A stretch of DNA of 64,000 bases, taken from NCBI RefSeq assembly GCF_003429005.1, contig NZ_QVQV01000003.1, forward strand, positions 310,723 through 374,722, given 5' to 3'. Of the stretch, positions 56,373 to 64,000 are shown one piece after another. Origin of the DNA: Paraburkholderia sp. DHOC27. GTDB taxonomy: Bacteria > Pseudomonadota > Gammaproteobacteria > Burkholderiales > Burkholderiaceae. A program made the position numbers and the translations under genes. Every line of letters starts with the position of its first letter. Position 1 is the first letter of the stretch. Below the pieces are notes generated by a model, which searched no databases, was not told the origin of the DNA, and saw only the letters and a list, made by a program, of their open reading frames with translations.

Positions 56373-57662
56373 ATGGGTTGCAGAAAGTTTTTGACGGCAG
56401 GAATGATGGTGTGTGCGTGGACGGCCTGTGCCGTTTCATTCGCGCAAGCCGACCCACTCGCCGACACACAGGGTGGCCCCCTGAGCCGCGCCGCCGCGCC
56501 CATTGCTTTGGACGACGACGCCTACCTCCCCGCCGCCCGTCTCAACGAAACCGTCATCCGCGTTCCCGTGGATGCAGCCGGTTCCATCACACTCGAAACG
56601 ACCGTGTACAAGCCGGATGGCCCTGGTCCGTTTCCGATGATCGTCTTCAATCACGGCAAGATGCCGGGCGACCCGCGTGCGCAATCGCGCAGCGAACCGC
56701 TGCCGTTTGCGCGCGAGTTCGTACGACGCGGCTATGTGGTGGTGGCGCCGAACCGCGAAGGTTTCGCGCAATCGGGCGGCACGTACCGGCAGGATGGTTG
56801 CGACGTGGCGACCAACGGTCTCGACCAGGCGGCGGATGTCGCCGCGACCGTCGACTTCATGTCGAAGCAGTCGTATGTGGATGCGCAGCACATTGTCGTC
56901 GCCGGCACCTCGCACGGCGGCCTCGCGACGATTGCCTACGGCGTGGAAGCCAACCCGGGTGTACGCGCGCTGATCAATTTCTCCGGTGGCTTGCGGCAGG
57001 ACGCGTGTACGGACTGGCAGGGCAACCTGATCCATGCGTTCGATTCGTACGGCGCGAAGACGAGTGTTCCGTCGTTGTGGCTGTATGGCGATAACGATTC
57101 GATCTGGTCGGCTCCGCTGGTTGCGAACATGTACGCCGCTTACGCAGCGCACGGCGCGAACGCGAAGATGGTGGACTTTGGCGTCTACAAGAACGACGCG
57201 CACCGGCTGGTGGGCGACCGCGATGGCGTGCGAGTCTGGTGGCCGGCGGTGGAAGCATTCCTTGCACGCGTCGGGATGCCGACGGGTGTGCAGTACCGGG
57301 TCGAGGATCCGGCGCCGCCCAAGGCGAGTGGCTTTGCTGCGCTGGATGCGGTGACGGCGGTGCCTTTCGTCGATGACGCGGGGCGCGCTGGGTATCGGAA
57401 TTTCCTGCATCAGTATCCTAGCCGGGCTTTTGCCGTATCGGACTCGGGGGCCTGGTCGTGGGCTGAAGGTGGGGATGATCCGATGTCGGTTGCTGTGGCG
57501 AATTGCCAGAAGCAGAGTTCCGATCCTTGCAGGTTGTATGCGGTGAATGATTCTGTTGTATGGAGTGATGGTGGGTCGCAGACTGCTTCTGCGGGTGCTG
57601 CTGGTGCTGCTGCTGTTGTTGGCTCCGCCGGTGGGGATAAGGGGGCGTTGGCTAGTCGGTGA
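56373..57662 (+). CDS. Exported alpha/beta hydrolase (dienelactone-hydrolase-like)
   Basis: A 429-residue secreted hydrolase. The signal peptide (MGCRKFLTAGMMVCAWTACA…SFAQA) is followed by a linker and an alpha/beta-hydrolase core: TTVYKPDGPGPFPMIVFNHG (oxyanion His-Gly), GTSHGGLATIAY (nucleophile Ser), LWLYGDNDSIW (acid) and KNDAHRLVGD (His). A C-terminal region of about 120 residues ends in a Gly/Ala/Ser-rich tail. ATG at 56373 is used with AGGGCGGG upstream; a GTG lies three codons earlier. The substrate is unknown. Confidence 0.85.
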   Translation: MGCRKFLTAGMMVCAWTACAVSFAQADPLADTQGGPLSRAAAPIALDDDAYLPAARLNETVIRVPVDAAGSITLETTVYKPDGPGPFPMIVFNHGKMPGDPRAQSRSEPLPFAREFVRRGYVVVAPNREGFAQSGGTYRQDGCDVATNGLDQAADVAATVDFMSKQSYVDAQHIVVAGTSHGGLATIAYGVEANPGVRALINFSGGLRQDACTDWQGNLIHAFDSYGAKTSVPSLWLYGDNDSIWSAPLVANMYAAYAAHGANAKMVDFGVYKNDAHRLVGDRDGVRVWWPAVEAFLARVGMPTGVQYRVEDPAPPKASGFAALDAVTAVPFVDDAGRAGYRNFLHQYPSRAFAVSDSGAWSWAEGGDDPMSVAVANCQKQSSDPCRLYAVNDSVVWSDGGSQTASAGAAGAAAVVGSAGGDKGALASR

Positions 57663-57663
57663 T

Positions 57664-58305
57664 GGTTTGGTTTTTTTGTCTTGCTGATGGCTCTGGGTTT
57701 TTTGGGCTTTGGCCTTTCCTTGATTTCTTATTGGTTTGCTTGTGTTGCCCCTGTGCGGGGCGGCACTCACTTTCTTTGCCGCCGCAAAGAAAGTAAGCAA
57801 AGAAAGCGGGCTCACACCGCTAGCTCGTAGGTGTCCACCTCGCCGCTCTCGCGGCATTGGTCCGAGACAAGACCCTCCTTCGCACTCTCCCCGCTCGTGG
57901 CACAGCAGTCATTCATCCCACTTCGCACTTCGTGCGTCGCGGATCGGTCCGCTCGGGAAATCCGGTAGTCGCTCAGGCGAAAATGTCTAGGATTCCGTGT
58001 TATTCAGCAGACCGCGCCAGTTATGCCCTTCGGCGGGGCGCGCAGCGCAACGCTGGAACGGATGACTGCCTGGTCACTAAGGCGAGTTGTGCGAGAGCTC
58101 ATCTCGTCTCGGACCAATGCCGCGATCGCGGCGAGGGAGACACCTACTGGCTGGCGGTGTGAGCCGCTTTCTTTTGCCTACTTTTCTTTGCGGCAGGCAA
58201 AGAAAAGTAGGTGCCGCCCCGCACAGGGGCAACGCAAATAAATCAATAAGAAATCAAGGAAAGGCCAACGCCCAGAAACAAGCCACAAAAAAGCAACCAG
58301 ACCAC
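57664..58305. repeat. Large imperfect palindromic intergenic element
   Basis: Two arms of at least 160 bp are inverted copies of each other. Exact matches occur between 57709–57733 and 58244–58268 (25 bp), 57744–57766 and 58211–58233 (23 bp), and 57851–57868 and 58106–58123 (18 bp), in the same order on both sides. Each arm also contains its own hairpin: ACTTTCTTTGC/GCAAAGAAAGT at 57769–57794, and a perfect 15-bp stem at 58177–58211. Weaker symmetry continues inward to about 57937/58035 and outward into T-rich and A-rich flanks. The centre is about 100–230 bp. No transposase is present. It lies between two plus-strand genes. Confidence 0.85.
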
Positions 58306-58626
58306 CAAGTAAACAAGGAAAGACCAACAAAACCAGAAAAAACCCAAAAACAAACGACCAACTCAAAGATTTTTCCAGTAAAGCCAGCTCACTTTGCCGC
58401 CGTCATCTCCCCTCATCTGAACCCTTCACCAAAAAACACCCACGACCTGTCGCGAACACCCCAAAACTCCGAACGAGCACCAAAAAACAAGCCCCGCAGG
58501 GGGGAGTGCACGACAAGAAAGAAAGCGCTAATCTCGACCCCGCCGCGGCGCCAAGCCGCCCACTCGCCCCACCGGCAGGCAAAACCGCCAGCCACCGCGA
58601 GAGAAACAAAAAGCACCGGAGTAGCA
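58306..58626. other. bioA leader, A/C-rich and poor in G
   Basis: Roughly the first 80 bp are almost entirely A and C on the plus strand, unlike the neighbouring genes; a more normal composition returns towards bioA. One reading frame stays open from 58087, inside the palindromic element, into bioA, but shows no protein-like character before 58627. No BioR or BirA operator was recognised. Confidence 0.5.
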
Positions 58627-59997
58627 GTGTCGACCACAGCAAGCACCCCAACACCTCAACCTCAATCCGATGACTGGATCGCCCGCAGCCTGCGCGCCAT
58701 CTGGCACCCCTGCACGCAAATGAAACACCACGAGCGTCTGCCGCTCGTCCCCGTTTCGCGTGGCGCCGGTGCCTGGCTCTACGATCGCGACGGTCATCGT
58801 TACCTCGATGCCATCAGCTCCTGGTGGGTCAATCTGTTCGGCCACGCCAATCCGCGTATCAATGCAGCCCTCAAAGACCAGCTCGATACGCTCGAACACG
58901 CCATGCTCGCCGGTTGCACGCACGAGCCCGCCATCGAACTCGCCGAGCGGCTCTCCGCGCTCACCCAGCACACGCTCGGTCACGCTTTCTTCGCCTCGGA
59001 CGGCGCCTCCGCTGTCGAGATCGCCCTGAAAATGAGCTTCCATTCATGGCGTAATCGCGGCTTCGCGGACAAGCAGGAATTCGTCTGCATCGCTAACAGT
59101 TATCACGGAGAGACCATCGGCGCTCTCGGCGTCACGGATGTCGCGCTCTTCAAGGATGCCTACGATCCGCTGATCCGTCACGCGCACGTCGTTCAGTCGC
59201 CCGATGCCCGGCTCGCACAAGCGGGCGAAAATGCCACGGACGTCGCGCGTCGCGCGCTCGATCACGTTCGCGCGCTCTTAGAATCCCGCAACAATCGCAT
59301 CGCGGCGCTCATCGTCGAGCCGCTCGTGCAGTGCGCGGCCGGTATGGCCATGCACGACCCGTCGTATATCGCCGGGCTGCGCGCCCTGTGCGACCAATAT
59401 GGCGTGCATCTGATCGCCGACGAAATCGCAGTCGGTTGCGGCCGGACCGGCACGTTCTTCGCGTGCGAACAGGCCGGCGTGTGGCCCGACTTCCTGTGCC
59501 TCTCGAAAGGCATCAGCGGCGGCTATCTGCCGCTTTCCATCGTGCTCTCGCGCGACGAAATTTTCGCGGCCTTCTATCACGACGAGACGGCACGCGGCTT
59601 CCTGCATTCGCACTCGTACACCGGCAATCCGCTCGCGTGCCGCGCGGCACTCGCGACGCTCGACCTCTTCGCCAGCGACGACGTGCTCGCTCAAAACGCC
59701 CGCAAGTCCGCTGTCCTGCGAGCTGCACTCGCGCCGCTCGCGGATCATCCTCAGGTCCGCAACCTGCGTCAGTGCGGCACCATCTTCGCATTCGATGCGG
59801 TCATCACCGACGCTCAACGTGCCGCATCCTTCTCGCGCCGTTTCTTCGAAAACGCGTTGCAGCGTGAACTGCTGATCCGCCCCATCGGCACGACGGTGTA
59901 TCTGATGCCGCCGTACATCCTCGAAGACGACGATCTCGCCTGGCTCGCGGCACGCACGCGCGAGACCTTCGAAGCGACCTTGCAGGAGGGTGCGTAA
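58627..59997 (+). CDS. bioA: Adenosylmethionine–8-amino-7-oxononanoate aminotransferase BioA
   Basis: PLP aminotransferase making 7,8-diaminopelargonate in biotin synthesis. Typical segments are [60 protein letters not shown], the PLP Asp in [20 protein letters not shown] and the PLP Lys in [17 protein letters not shown] at 58627 with GGAG five bases upstream gives a normal 456-residue protein; 180 further codons upstream are open but lie in the palindromic element and leader. Its stop overlaps the bioF start (TAATG). Confidence 0.95.
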   Translation: MSTTASTPTPQPQSDDWIARSLRAIWHPCTQMKHHERLPLVPVSRGAGAWLYDRDGHRYLDAISSWWVNLFGHANPRINAALKDQLDTLEHAMLAGCTHEPAIELAERLSALTQHTLGHAFFASDGASAVEIALKMSFHSWRNRGFADKQEFVCIANSYHGETIGALGVTDVALFKDAYDPLIRHAHVVQSPDARLAQAGENATDVARRALDHVRALLESRNNRIAALIVEPLVQCAAGMAMHDPSYIAGLRALCDQYGVHLIADEIAVGCGRTGTFFACEQAGVWPDFLCLSKGISGGYLPLSIVLSRDEIFAAFYHDETARGFLHSHSYTGNPLACRAALATLDLFASDDVLAQNARKSAVLRAALAPLADHPQVRNLRQCGTIFAFDAVITDAQRAASFSRRFFENALQRELLIRPIGTTVYLMPPYILEDDDLAWLAARTRETFEATLQEGA

Positions 59998-61187
59998 TGG
60001 CCATGCATTTGCTCAAAACGCTCGAAGCGGGTCTGAAAGACATCGACGCACACGGCTTGCGTCGTCGTCGCCGCACCGCCGACACGCCATGCGCCGCTCA
60101 CATGATGGTGGACGGCCGCGAAATGATCGGCTTTGCCAGCAACGACTATCTCGGCCTCGCGGCACATCCCTCGCTGATTGCTGCGATCGCCGAAGGCGCG
60201 CAGCGTTACGGCGCGGGTAGCGGCGGTTCGCATCTGCTGGGCGGCCACTCGCGCGCGCACGCGTTGCTCGAAGACGAATTGGCGGAGTTCGTCGGCGGCT
60301 TTGTCGATGCCCCGCGTGCGTTGTACTTCAGCACTGGCTACATGGCGAACCTCGCCACGCTGACGGCACTCGCCGGTCGCGGCACCGCACTCTTCTCCGA
60401 CGCGCTTAATCACGCGTCGCTGATCGACGGCGCGCGGCTTTCGCGCGCCGATGTGCGGATCTATCCGCACGCCGACACTGCCGCACTGCGCGCATTGCTC
60501 GAAGCATCGGATGCCGAAGTAAAAATCATCGTCTCCGATACGGTCTTCAGCATGGATGGCGATGTCGCGCCGCTTACGCGTCTGCTCGCACTCGCGGAAC
60601 AGCACGGTGCGTGGCTTATCGTCGACGACGCGCACGGCTTCGGCGTGCTCGGCCCGCAGGGCCGCGGTGCGATCGCGGCAGAAGCGTTGCGCTCGCCGCA
60701 CCTCATCTCCATCGGCACGCTCGGCAAAGCGGCGGGCGTGTCCGGTGCTTTCGTCGTCGCCCATGAGACCGTGATCGAATGGCTCGTGCAGCGGGCTCGT
60801 CCGTACATTTTCACCACGGCGTCGGTGCCGGCTGCGGCGCACGCCGTGTCGGCAAGTCTGCGCATCATTGGCGGCGACGAGGGCGATGCGCGCCGTGCGC
60901 ATCTGCATCAATTGATCGAGCGCACCCGCGCGATGCTCAAGCGCACGCCGTGGTTGCCCGTGGACTCGCACACCGCCGTGCAGCCGCTCATCATCGGCAC
61001 GAACGAGGCGACGCTCGATATCGCCGCCACGCTCGATCGTGCCGGGCTGTGGGTGCCTGCCATCCGGCCGCCCACCGTCCCGGTCGGCACGTCACGTTTA
61101 CGGCTGTCATTGTCCGCTGCTCACTCACACGCTGACCTCGATCGGCTGGAAGCCGCCCTACTGCAACTCAGCGAGGTCGCGGCATGA
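59997..61187 (+). CDS. bioF: 8-amino-7-oxononanoate synthase BioF
   Basis: PLP enzyme that condenses pimeloyl-ACP with alanine. The 396-residue chain shows [76 protein letters not shown] and the PLP Lys in [22 protein letters not shown] stands seven bases before ATG 59997. It overlaps bioA by one base and bioD by four. Confidence 0.96.
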   Translation: MAMHLLKTLEAGLKDIDAHGLRRRRRTADTPCAAHMMVDGREMIGFASNDYLGLAAHPSLIAAIAEGAQRYGAGSGGSHLLGGHSRAHALLEDELAEFVGGFVDAPRALYFSTGYMANLATLTALAGRGTALFSDALNHASLIDGARLSRADVRIYPHADTAALRALLEASDAEVKIIVSDTVFSMDGDVAPLTRLLALAEQHGAWLIVDDAHGFGVLGPQGRGAIAAEALRSPHLISIGTLGKAAGVSGAFVVAHETVIEWLVQRARPYIFTTASVPAAAHAVSASLRIIGGDEGDARRAHLHQLIERTRAMLKRTPWLPVDSHTAVQPLIIGTNEATLDIAATLDRAGLWVPAIRPPTVPVGTSRLRLSLSAAHSHADLDRLEAALLQLSEVAA

Positions 61188-61921
61188 GCACCTCAAGCAC
61201 ATCAATTACGCCGCTGTCGCTATTCGTCACCGGTACGGATACTGAAATCGGCAAAACGCTCGTCTCGGCGGCGCTGCTGCGCGGCTTCACGCGCGCGGGA
61301 CTGCGCGCCGCCGCGATGAAACCCATCGCCGCCGGCGCATTCGAAGTAGACGGCGTGTGGCACAACGAAGATGCCGATCAGTTGGACGCGGCGTCGAGCG
61401 TGCTGCTGCCACCCGGGATTCGCACACCGTATCTGCTGAAAGCGCCCGCCGCGCCCCACATCGTGGCCGAGCAGGAACACGTCACGCTGGATATCCCACG
61501 CATCGTCGATTGTCACGCCGAGGCCATGCAACGCGCGGACGTCGTGGTGGTGGAAGGCGTGGGCGGGTTTCGCGTCCCGCTCACGGATACGCTCGACACC
61601 GCCGATCTGGCGGTTGCACTGAACCTGCCGGTCGTGCTGGTGGTCGGCATGCGCCTGGGCTGCATCAGCCACGCGCTGCTGACTGCCGAGGCCATCGTGG
61701 CGCGAGGTCTGCATCTGGCCGGCTGGGTCGCCAATCGCGTCGACCCGGACATGAGTTTCGCCGACGAAAACATCGCTGCAATTCGTAGCCGGCTAGCACG
61801 CCAATACGACGTGCCGCTGCTCGGCATCGTGCCGCACATGCAGCCGATTTCCGCTGACGCCGCCGCCGACTGCCTCGACACGCCTCACCTTTTGCAGACA
61901 CTGCGCGCCGCGCGGTCCTGA
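61184..61921 (+). CDS. bioD: Dethiobiotin synthetase BioD
   Basis: ATP-dependent carboxylase that closes the ureido ring to form dethiobiotin. The 245-residue protein has the P-loop [45 protein letters not shown] and [19 protein letters not shown]. Its start overlaps the end of bioF (ATGA). In the glycine-rich loop GVGGFRVP has Phe where many BioD have Gly-Trp; this is a common variant. Confidence 0.95.
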   Translation: MSTSSTSITPLSLFVTGTDTEIGKTLVSAALLRGFTRAGLRAAAMKPIAAGAFEVDGVWHNEDADQLDAASSVLLPPGIRTPYLLKAPAAPHIVAEQEHVTLDIPRIVDCHAEAMQRADVVVVEGVGGFRVPLTDTLDTADLAVALNLPVVLVVGMRLGCISHALLTAEAIVARGLHLAGWVANRVDPDMSFADENIAAIRSRLARQYDVPLLGIVPHMQPISADAAADCLDTPHLLQTLRAARS

Positions 61922-61954
61922 CTGACCACATAACTATCCTAGAGGATTGACGAC

Positions 61955-63031
61955 ATGACCCAGCTTCACCTCGATCGCCCCCAAACCGCTCCGACCGCCA
62001 CCGACGCCACGCACGCCGCCGCCCAGCAAAAAGCGCGCTGGCGCGTGGCCGATATCGTTGCGTTGTACGAACTGCCGCTCAACGATCTGCTGTTCCGCGC
62101 GCAGCAGGTGCATCGCGAGCACTTCGACGCCAACACCGTGCAACTGTCGACGCTGCTCTCCATCAAGACCGGCGGTTGCGAAGAGGACTGCGCGTATTGT
62201 CCGCAGTCGGTGCATCACGATACGGGTTTGCAGGCGGACAAACTGATGCCGGTGGACGAGGTGCTGGCCGCCGCGCGCACCGCCAAGGGCAACGGTGCAA
62301 CGCGCTTCTGCATGGGCGCGGCATGGCGCAATCCGAAGGACCGTCACCTGGAGCCCATCAAGGAAATGATTCGCGGCGTGAAGGCGTTGGGACTCGAAAC
62401 CTGCGTAACGCTCGGCATGCTGGAGACGCATCAGGCGCAAGGTCTGCGTGAGGCGGGGCTGGACTACTACAACCATAACCTCGACACGTCCCCCGAGTTT
62501 TACGGTCAGATCATCTCGACGCGCACGTATCAGGACCGCCTCGATACGCTGGAACGCGTGCGCGACGCAGGCATCAACGTGTGTTGCGGCGGCATCGTCG
62601 GGCTGGGTGAATCGCGTCGTGAACGCGCGGGACTGATCGCGCAACTGGCGAACATGGAGCCGTATCCGGAATCGGTGCCGATCAATAATCTGGTGCAGGT
62701 GGAAGGCACGCCGCTCAGCGGCACGGAAGCGCTGGACCCGTTCGAGTTCGTCCGCACGATCGCCATTGCGCGCATTACGATGCCGCGTGCGATGGTGCGT
62801 CTGTCAGCCGGTCGCGAGCAGATGAACGAAGCATTGCAGGCCATGTGCTTCCTCGCGGGCGCGAATTCGATTTTCTATGGCGATCAGTTGCTCACCACCA
62901 GCAACCCGCAAGCCGAAGCGGATCGCAAGCTGCTCGCACGTCTGGGCATGCGCGCGGAAACGGCGCAGCAGATGCCGCTCGCCAGGAGTGCCTGCGACCA
63001 GGCTTGCGACGCGCATGGCGCGGCGAGCTAA
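61955..63031 (+). CDS. bioB: Biotin synthase BioB
   Basis: Radical-SAM enzyme that inserts sulfur into dethiobiotin. The [4Fe-4S] motif is CEEDCAYC in [20 protein letters not shown]. Further motifs are [59 protein letters not shown] and [17 protein letters not shown]. It is 358 residues with an Ala-rich leader of about 20. It is the last gene of bioAFDB. bioC and a dedicated bioH are not in the window. Confidence 0.97.
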   Translation: MTQLHLDRPQTAPTATDATHAAAQQKARWRVADIVALYELPLNDLLFRAQQVHREHFDANTVQLSTLLSIKTGGCEEDCAYCPQSVHHDTGLQADKLMPVDEVLAAARTAKGNGATRFCMGAAWRNPKDRHLEPIKEMIRGVKALGLETCVTLGMLETHQAQGLREAGLDYYNHNLDTSPEFYGQIISTRTYQDRLDTLERVRDAGINVCCGGIVGLGESRRERAGLIAQLANMEPYPESVPINNLVQVEGTPLSGTEALDPFEFVRTIAIARITMPRAMVRLSAGREQMNEALQAMCFLAGANSIFYGDQLLTTSNPQAEADRKLLARLGMRAETAQQMPLARSACDQACDAHGAAS

Positions 63032-63081
63032 CTACCAAGCGTTAAGCTCTAAACGCGTGGCGGCCCCGGCGTTAGCGGTCG

Positions 63082-63684
63082 TCACGCATGCGCCTGCGCC
63101 GCCAGTTCGAGCGTGTCTTCACGAAACCTGAGCGGCGCGGCGCAGTGCACCAGCGTATCGACGAAGTACTTGGCGCGCGGCCACGGGCCAAAGCCGGCCG
63201 CTGTGTTGATATGACCGGCATCGCCGAGATTGACGAAGGCACTGCCAAAACGCTGCGCGAGTTCGCGCGACTCCGCGAGCGGCATCCACGGATCGGTCTC
63301 ACTGCCGATCAGGATCGAGGGCACGCCGAGCCGCCGTGCTTCGAACGGCCCCGCGAACGAAAACTTCGCAGGACTCGCGGGCGCCACGAACAGAATACCC
63401 ACCACGTCCGCCACATACGACGCCTGTTGCAACGCATGCGCGGCAGCGAGGCAACCAAAACTGTGCGCCGCCAGCACGAATGGCCCGCGCTCACGCGCCA
63501 ATACATCGCGCACGGACTGCGCCCAGACGGCGAGGTTGGGGGCGTCCCAATCGGCCTGCTCGACGCGCACCGAGCGGGCGAATTGCCGCTCGAGCCAGCT
63601 TTGCCAATGCGCGCCTTCACTGCCGTGCAGGCCAGGCACCGTGACGAGCCGCGGCGGCCACGGCGTTTTGCTGCATGAGAGCAT
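63082..63684 (-). CDS. RBBP9/YdeN-family alpha/beta hydrolase
   Basis: A 200-residue serine hydrolase. The N-terminal signature is VTVPGLHGSEGAHWQSWLER, the nucleophile is in VLAAHSFGCLAAAHAL, the Asp is in ILIGSETDPWMPL, and the His is in LGDAGHINTAAGFGPWP, all typical of the RBBP9/YdeN group. ATG at 63684 has AGGAGA directly upstream. It is convergent with bioB, with 50 bp between the stops. The substrate is unknown. Confidence 0.9.
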   Translation of the reverse strand: MLSCSKTPWPPRLVTVPGLHGSEGAHWQSWLERQFARSVRVEQADWDAPNLAVWAQSVRDVLARERGPFVLAAHSFGCLAAAHALQQASYVADVVGILFVAPASPAKFSFAGPFEARRLGVPSILIGSETDPWMPLAESRELAQRFGSAFVNLGDAGHINTAAGFGPWPRAKYFVDTLVHCAAPLRFREDTLELAAQAHA

Positions 63685-63946
63685 GATTCTCCTCACTACC
63701 CCGATCTGGAAACCTATTGTGGCGCTGGGTGCCAGGGGCACGAACCAACTTATTGTGCTTTGCTTATTGGCTCGCGCGTCGGCCGCGCCCGCTCCAACGC
63801 CCGCTCGCGCTCAGGACGGCGTCACGCCTTTGGCTCGAAGCGCGCAGTGATTCACCGCGTCCCGTTTCGTCCCGCCCAGGTCAGATCAAACGCGATCGGC
63901 GTCGAAAAAGTAGAATGAAGCCTACCCCCAAAACGGAGTCCGCCCC

Positions 63947-64000
63947 ATGTCGACCGCTTCGTCCGTCTCCTCACGCAGCCTGCAGCCCTTTCATCTGGCT
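63947..64000 (+). CDS. Start of a protein, possibly VOC (glyoxalase) family (truncated by window)
   Basis: ATG at 63947 with ACGGAG upstream opens MSTASSVSSRSLQPFHLA, cut off by the window end. A beginning of the form PFHLA following a Ser-rich leader is common in VOC-family proteins of Burkholderia, but eighteen residues do not prove it. Confidence 0.4.
   Translation, partial: MSTASSVSSRSLQPFHLA

Noticed and set aside
56436..57857. 473-codon minus-strand frame opposite the exported hydrolase
   Set aside because: Arg/His-rich shadow; it runs into the palindromic element and has no motif.
57736..58162. Open frames inside the palindromic element (about 80–100 codons) as a possible transposase or toxin
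   Set aside because: They follow the inverted repeat, carry no recognisable motif and lack ribosome-binding sites.

Overview
The window reads as ordinary chromosomal DNA of a Burkholderiaceae bacterium, most likely a Paraburkholderia. The base composition is GC-rich and the coding is dense. Several small families typical of Burkholderiales are present (DUF1840, DUF2917, DUF3567, PhaM). Marker gene orders also fit: argS–SPOR–dsbA–SDR, a two-gene metH, liuR beside aceK, and bioAFDB. I saw no rRNA, tRNA, CRISPR array, prophage or complete insertion sequence.

Layout. 1–5 kb: dctA-dctB-dctD on the minus strand (C4-dicarboxylate uptake and its two-component control), with a visible sigma-54 promoter and palindrome upstream of dctA. 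5–11 kb: a four-gene ABC importer, a glycerophosphodiester phosphodiesterase and a divergent DeoR-type regulator, separated by a 50-bp palindrome. 11–14 kb: tauABC. 14.2–14.9 kb: two small membrane proteins. 15–20 kb: a dacA–ybeD–lipB–lipA set interrupted by a LysR regulator and a DUF2917 gene. 20–26 kb: a hydrolase, a [2Fe-2S] protein, VanZ and a Mla/Pqi-like lipid transport operon. 26.5–29.1 kb: birA, coaX, a small protein and rfaE2. 29–34 kb: a ferritin-like protein, PhaM, an enoyl-CoA hydratase, an FAH-family hydrolase and an IclR regulator. 35–37.5 kb: DUF3108 and DUF3567 proteins. 37.7–41.6 kb: split methionine synthase. 41.8–47 kb: a small basic exported protein, DUF1840, argS, SPOR, dsbA and an SDR. 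47–50 kb: a peptide-type binding protein and a metallo-hydrolase. 50–55.8 kb: liuR, aceK, carbonic anhydrase, thiolase, SDR and YchJ. 56–57.7 kb: an exported alpha/beta hydrolase. 57.66–58.3 kb: a large palindromic intergenic element. 58.6–63 kb: bioA-bioF-bioD-bioB. 63–64 kb: an RBBP9-type hydrolase and the start of a further gene.

Most genes are core metabolism. Biotin is linked at two places (bioAFDB, and a BirA without a DNA-binding domain), as are lipoate synthesis and acyl-CoA metabolism. The least explained structure is the roughly 600-bp imperfect palindrome in front of bioA. Other points worth a look are the palindromic operator upstream of the DeoR regulator, the sigma-54/UAS arrangement of dctA, a 44-residue membrane protein, and several short tandem repeats at gene ends. 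I found no clear evidence of a wholly new multi-gene system. All identifications come from reading the sequence, without database searches.
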